A stretch of 64,000 nucleotides of DNA from Bradyrhizobium sp. BR 10289 (GTDB lineage Bacteria; Pseudomonadota; Alphaproteobacteria; Rhizobiales; Xanthobacteraceae). The notes below the pieces were generated by a model. It searched no databases, was not told where the DNA came from, and worked only from the letters and a program-made list of their open reading frames with translations. The position numbers and the translations under genes are program-made. This document shows positions 63,003 to 64,000 of the stretch, piece by piece (the first letter of the stretch is position 1; each line of letters begins with the position of its first letter). Location of the stretch: positions 434,001-498,000 of the forward strand of contig NZ_JACOFR010000001.1 in the NCBI RefSeq assembly GCF_019455385.1, read 5' to 3'.

Positions 63003-64000
63003 ATGCATCGCTACCGGTCACATACATGCGGCGCGCTCCGCGAGAGCAACATCGGCGAGACCATCCGCCTTTCTGGCTGGGTCCATCGCGTGCGCGACCA
63101 TGGCGGCGTGCTGTTCATCGATTTGCGCGACCATTACGGTCTGACCCAATGCGTGGTCGATCCGGACTCGCCGGCGTTCTCGCTGGCCGAAAAGCTGCGC
63201 TCGGAATTCGTGGTCAAGATGGACGGCAAGGTCCGTCGCCGTCCCGAAGGCACCGACAATGACGATCTGCCGACCGGCAAGGTCGAGGTTTATGTCAGCG
63301 AGATCGAAGTGCTGGGGCCTGCCGGCGACCTGCCGCTGCCCGTGTTCGGCGACCAGGAATATCCCGAAGACATCCGCCTGAAGTACCGCTTCCTCGATCT
63401 GCGCCGCGAAAAGCTGCACCAGAACATCATGACCCGCGTCGAGATCATCAAGTCGATGCGCCGGCGCATGGAGGGGCAGGGCTTCTTCGAGTTCAACACC
63501 CCGATCCTGACCGCGTCCTCGCCGGAAGGCGCGCGCGACTTCCTGGTGCCCTCGCGCATCCATCCCGGCAAGTTCTATGCGCTGCCGCAGGCGCCGCAGC
63601 AGTACAAGCAGCTCTTGATGATGTCGGGCTTCGACCGCTACTTCCAGATCGCGCCGTGTTTCCGCGATGAGGACCCGCGCGCCGATCGCCTGCCCGGCGA
63701 GTTCTACCAGCTCGACGTCGAGATGAGCTTTGTCACGCAGGAAGACGTGTTCGCGGCGATGGAGCCGGTCATCACTGGCGTGTTCGAGGAATTCGCCAAG
63801 GGCAAGCCGGTGACGAAGAACTGGCGCCGCATTCCGTTCGCCGAGGCGCTGCGCAAGTACGGCAGCGATAAGCCGGATTTGCGCAACCCGATCGAGATGC
63901 AGGATGTCTCCGAGCATTTCCGTGGCTCCGGTTTCAAGGTCTTTGCGCGCATGCTCGAAGATCCCAAGAACCAGGTCTGGGCCATTCCGGCCCCGGGCGG
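63003..64000 (+). CDS. aspS: Aspartyl-tRNA synthetase, 5' part (runs off the window)
   Basis: The frame stays open to the window edge, covering about 332 codons. It begins with the tRNA-binding OB-fold ([46 protein letters not shown]), then the class II motif 2 region [48 protein letters not shown]. In many alphaproteobacteria the enzyme is non-discriminating and also makes Asp-tRNA-Asn; that cannot be judged from this part. Divergent from selO with 195 bp between starts. Confidence 0.96.
   Translation, partial: MHRYRSHTCGALRESNIGETIRLSGWVHRVRDHGGVLFIDLRDHYGLTQCVVDPDSPAFSLAEKLRSEFVVKMDGKVRRRPEGTDNDDLPTGKVEVYVSEIEVLGPAGDLPLPVFGDQEYPEDIRLKYRFLDLRREKLHQNIMTRVEIIKSMRRRMEGQGFFEFNTPILTASSPEGARDFLVPSRIHPGKFYALPQAPQQYKQLLMMSGFDRYFQIAPCFRDEDPRADRLPGEFYQLDVEMSFVTQEDVFAAMEPVITGVFEEFAKGKPVTKNWRRIPFAEALRKYGSDKPDLRNPIEMQDVSEHFRGSGFKVFARMLEDPKNQVWAIPAPG

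Overview
The window is a stretch of alphaproteobacterial chromosome, most likely Bradyrhizobium or a close relative (Nitrobacteraceae). The reasons are: high G+C with strongly G/C-biased third codon positions; rhizobial gene orders (lptF-lptG-lptD-surA-pdxA-rsmA; ppx-ppk-hdaA-CDP-alcohol transferase // purM-purN); small families common in this group (DUF6894, short His/Gly-rich secreted proteins); and sites that read as a FixK/FNR box and a PHO box. These assignments come from reading motifs, not from database searches. I found no rRNA, tRNA, insertion sequence, prophage or CRISPR array.

Layout. 1-7.4 kb: end of a YicC-type gene, gmk, a membrane-anchored hypothetical, a Gly-rich secreted protein, a caspase-fold/DUF4189 protein, an epoxide-hydrolase-like enzyme, several small genes and a Crp/Fnr regulator. 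7.4-7.5 kb: a frameshifted remnant of a Flp-type pilin. 7.6-16.4 kb (minus strand): a zinc alcohol dehydrogenase, then an overlapping chain lptF>lptG>lptD>surA-like>pdxA>rsmA that links outer-membrane biogenesis to PLP synthesis and rRNA methylation. 16.7-24.6 kb: pepA, holC, a lipoprotein, a methyltransferase, an ABC-F ATPase, ndk and a TerC-family protein. 24.6-29.1 kb (minus): a heavy-metal RND efflux operon (adaptor>pump>DUF3240) behind a perfect FixK/FNR-type box. 29.2-36.3 kb: polyphosphate metabolism (ppx, ppk), hdaA, a CDP-alcohol phosphatidyltransferase, purM-purN. 36.3-38.2 kb: a cold-shock gene and a short barrel protein with a Pro-Thr stalk.

38.2-41.3 kb: a LysR regulator divergent from a compact four-gene set: two GNAT-like proteins, an isochorismatase-fold protein that seems to have lost its nucleophilic Cys, and a 56-residue protein with a TTG start. 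41.4-46.6 kb: a class III aminotransferase, rnd, a 36-residue membrane peptide, a LysR/quinone-reductase divergent pair, and two intergenic inverted-repeat elements. 46.7-50.8 kb (minus): a phosphoesterase plus a Ugp-like ABC importer without its own ATPase, behind a candidate PHO box. 50.9-57.3 kb: an IclR regulator divergent from a six-gene catabolic operon (NMT1/TauA-type ABC importer, CaiB-type CoA-transferase, citryl-CoA-lyase-like enzyme, SMP-30 lactonase). 57.6-64 kb: a 1219-residue autotransporter, selO, and the start of aspS.

The strongest candidates for undescribed biology are: (i) the IclR-controlled importer/CoA-transferase/lyase/lactonase operon, which spells out a plausible complete route for an unknown lactone or hydroxy-polycarboxylate; (ii) the GNAT/GNAT/pseudo-isochorismatase cluster; (iii) the FixK-type box in front of a metal efflux operon; and (iv) the PHO-box phosphodiester importer, whose 43-bp promoter block recurs as an orphan copy about 6.6 kb away.
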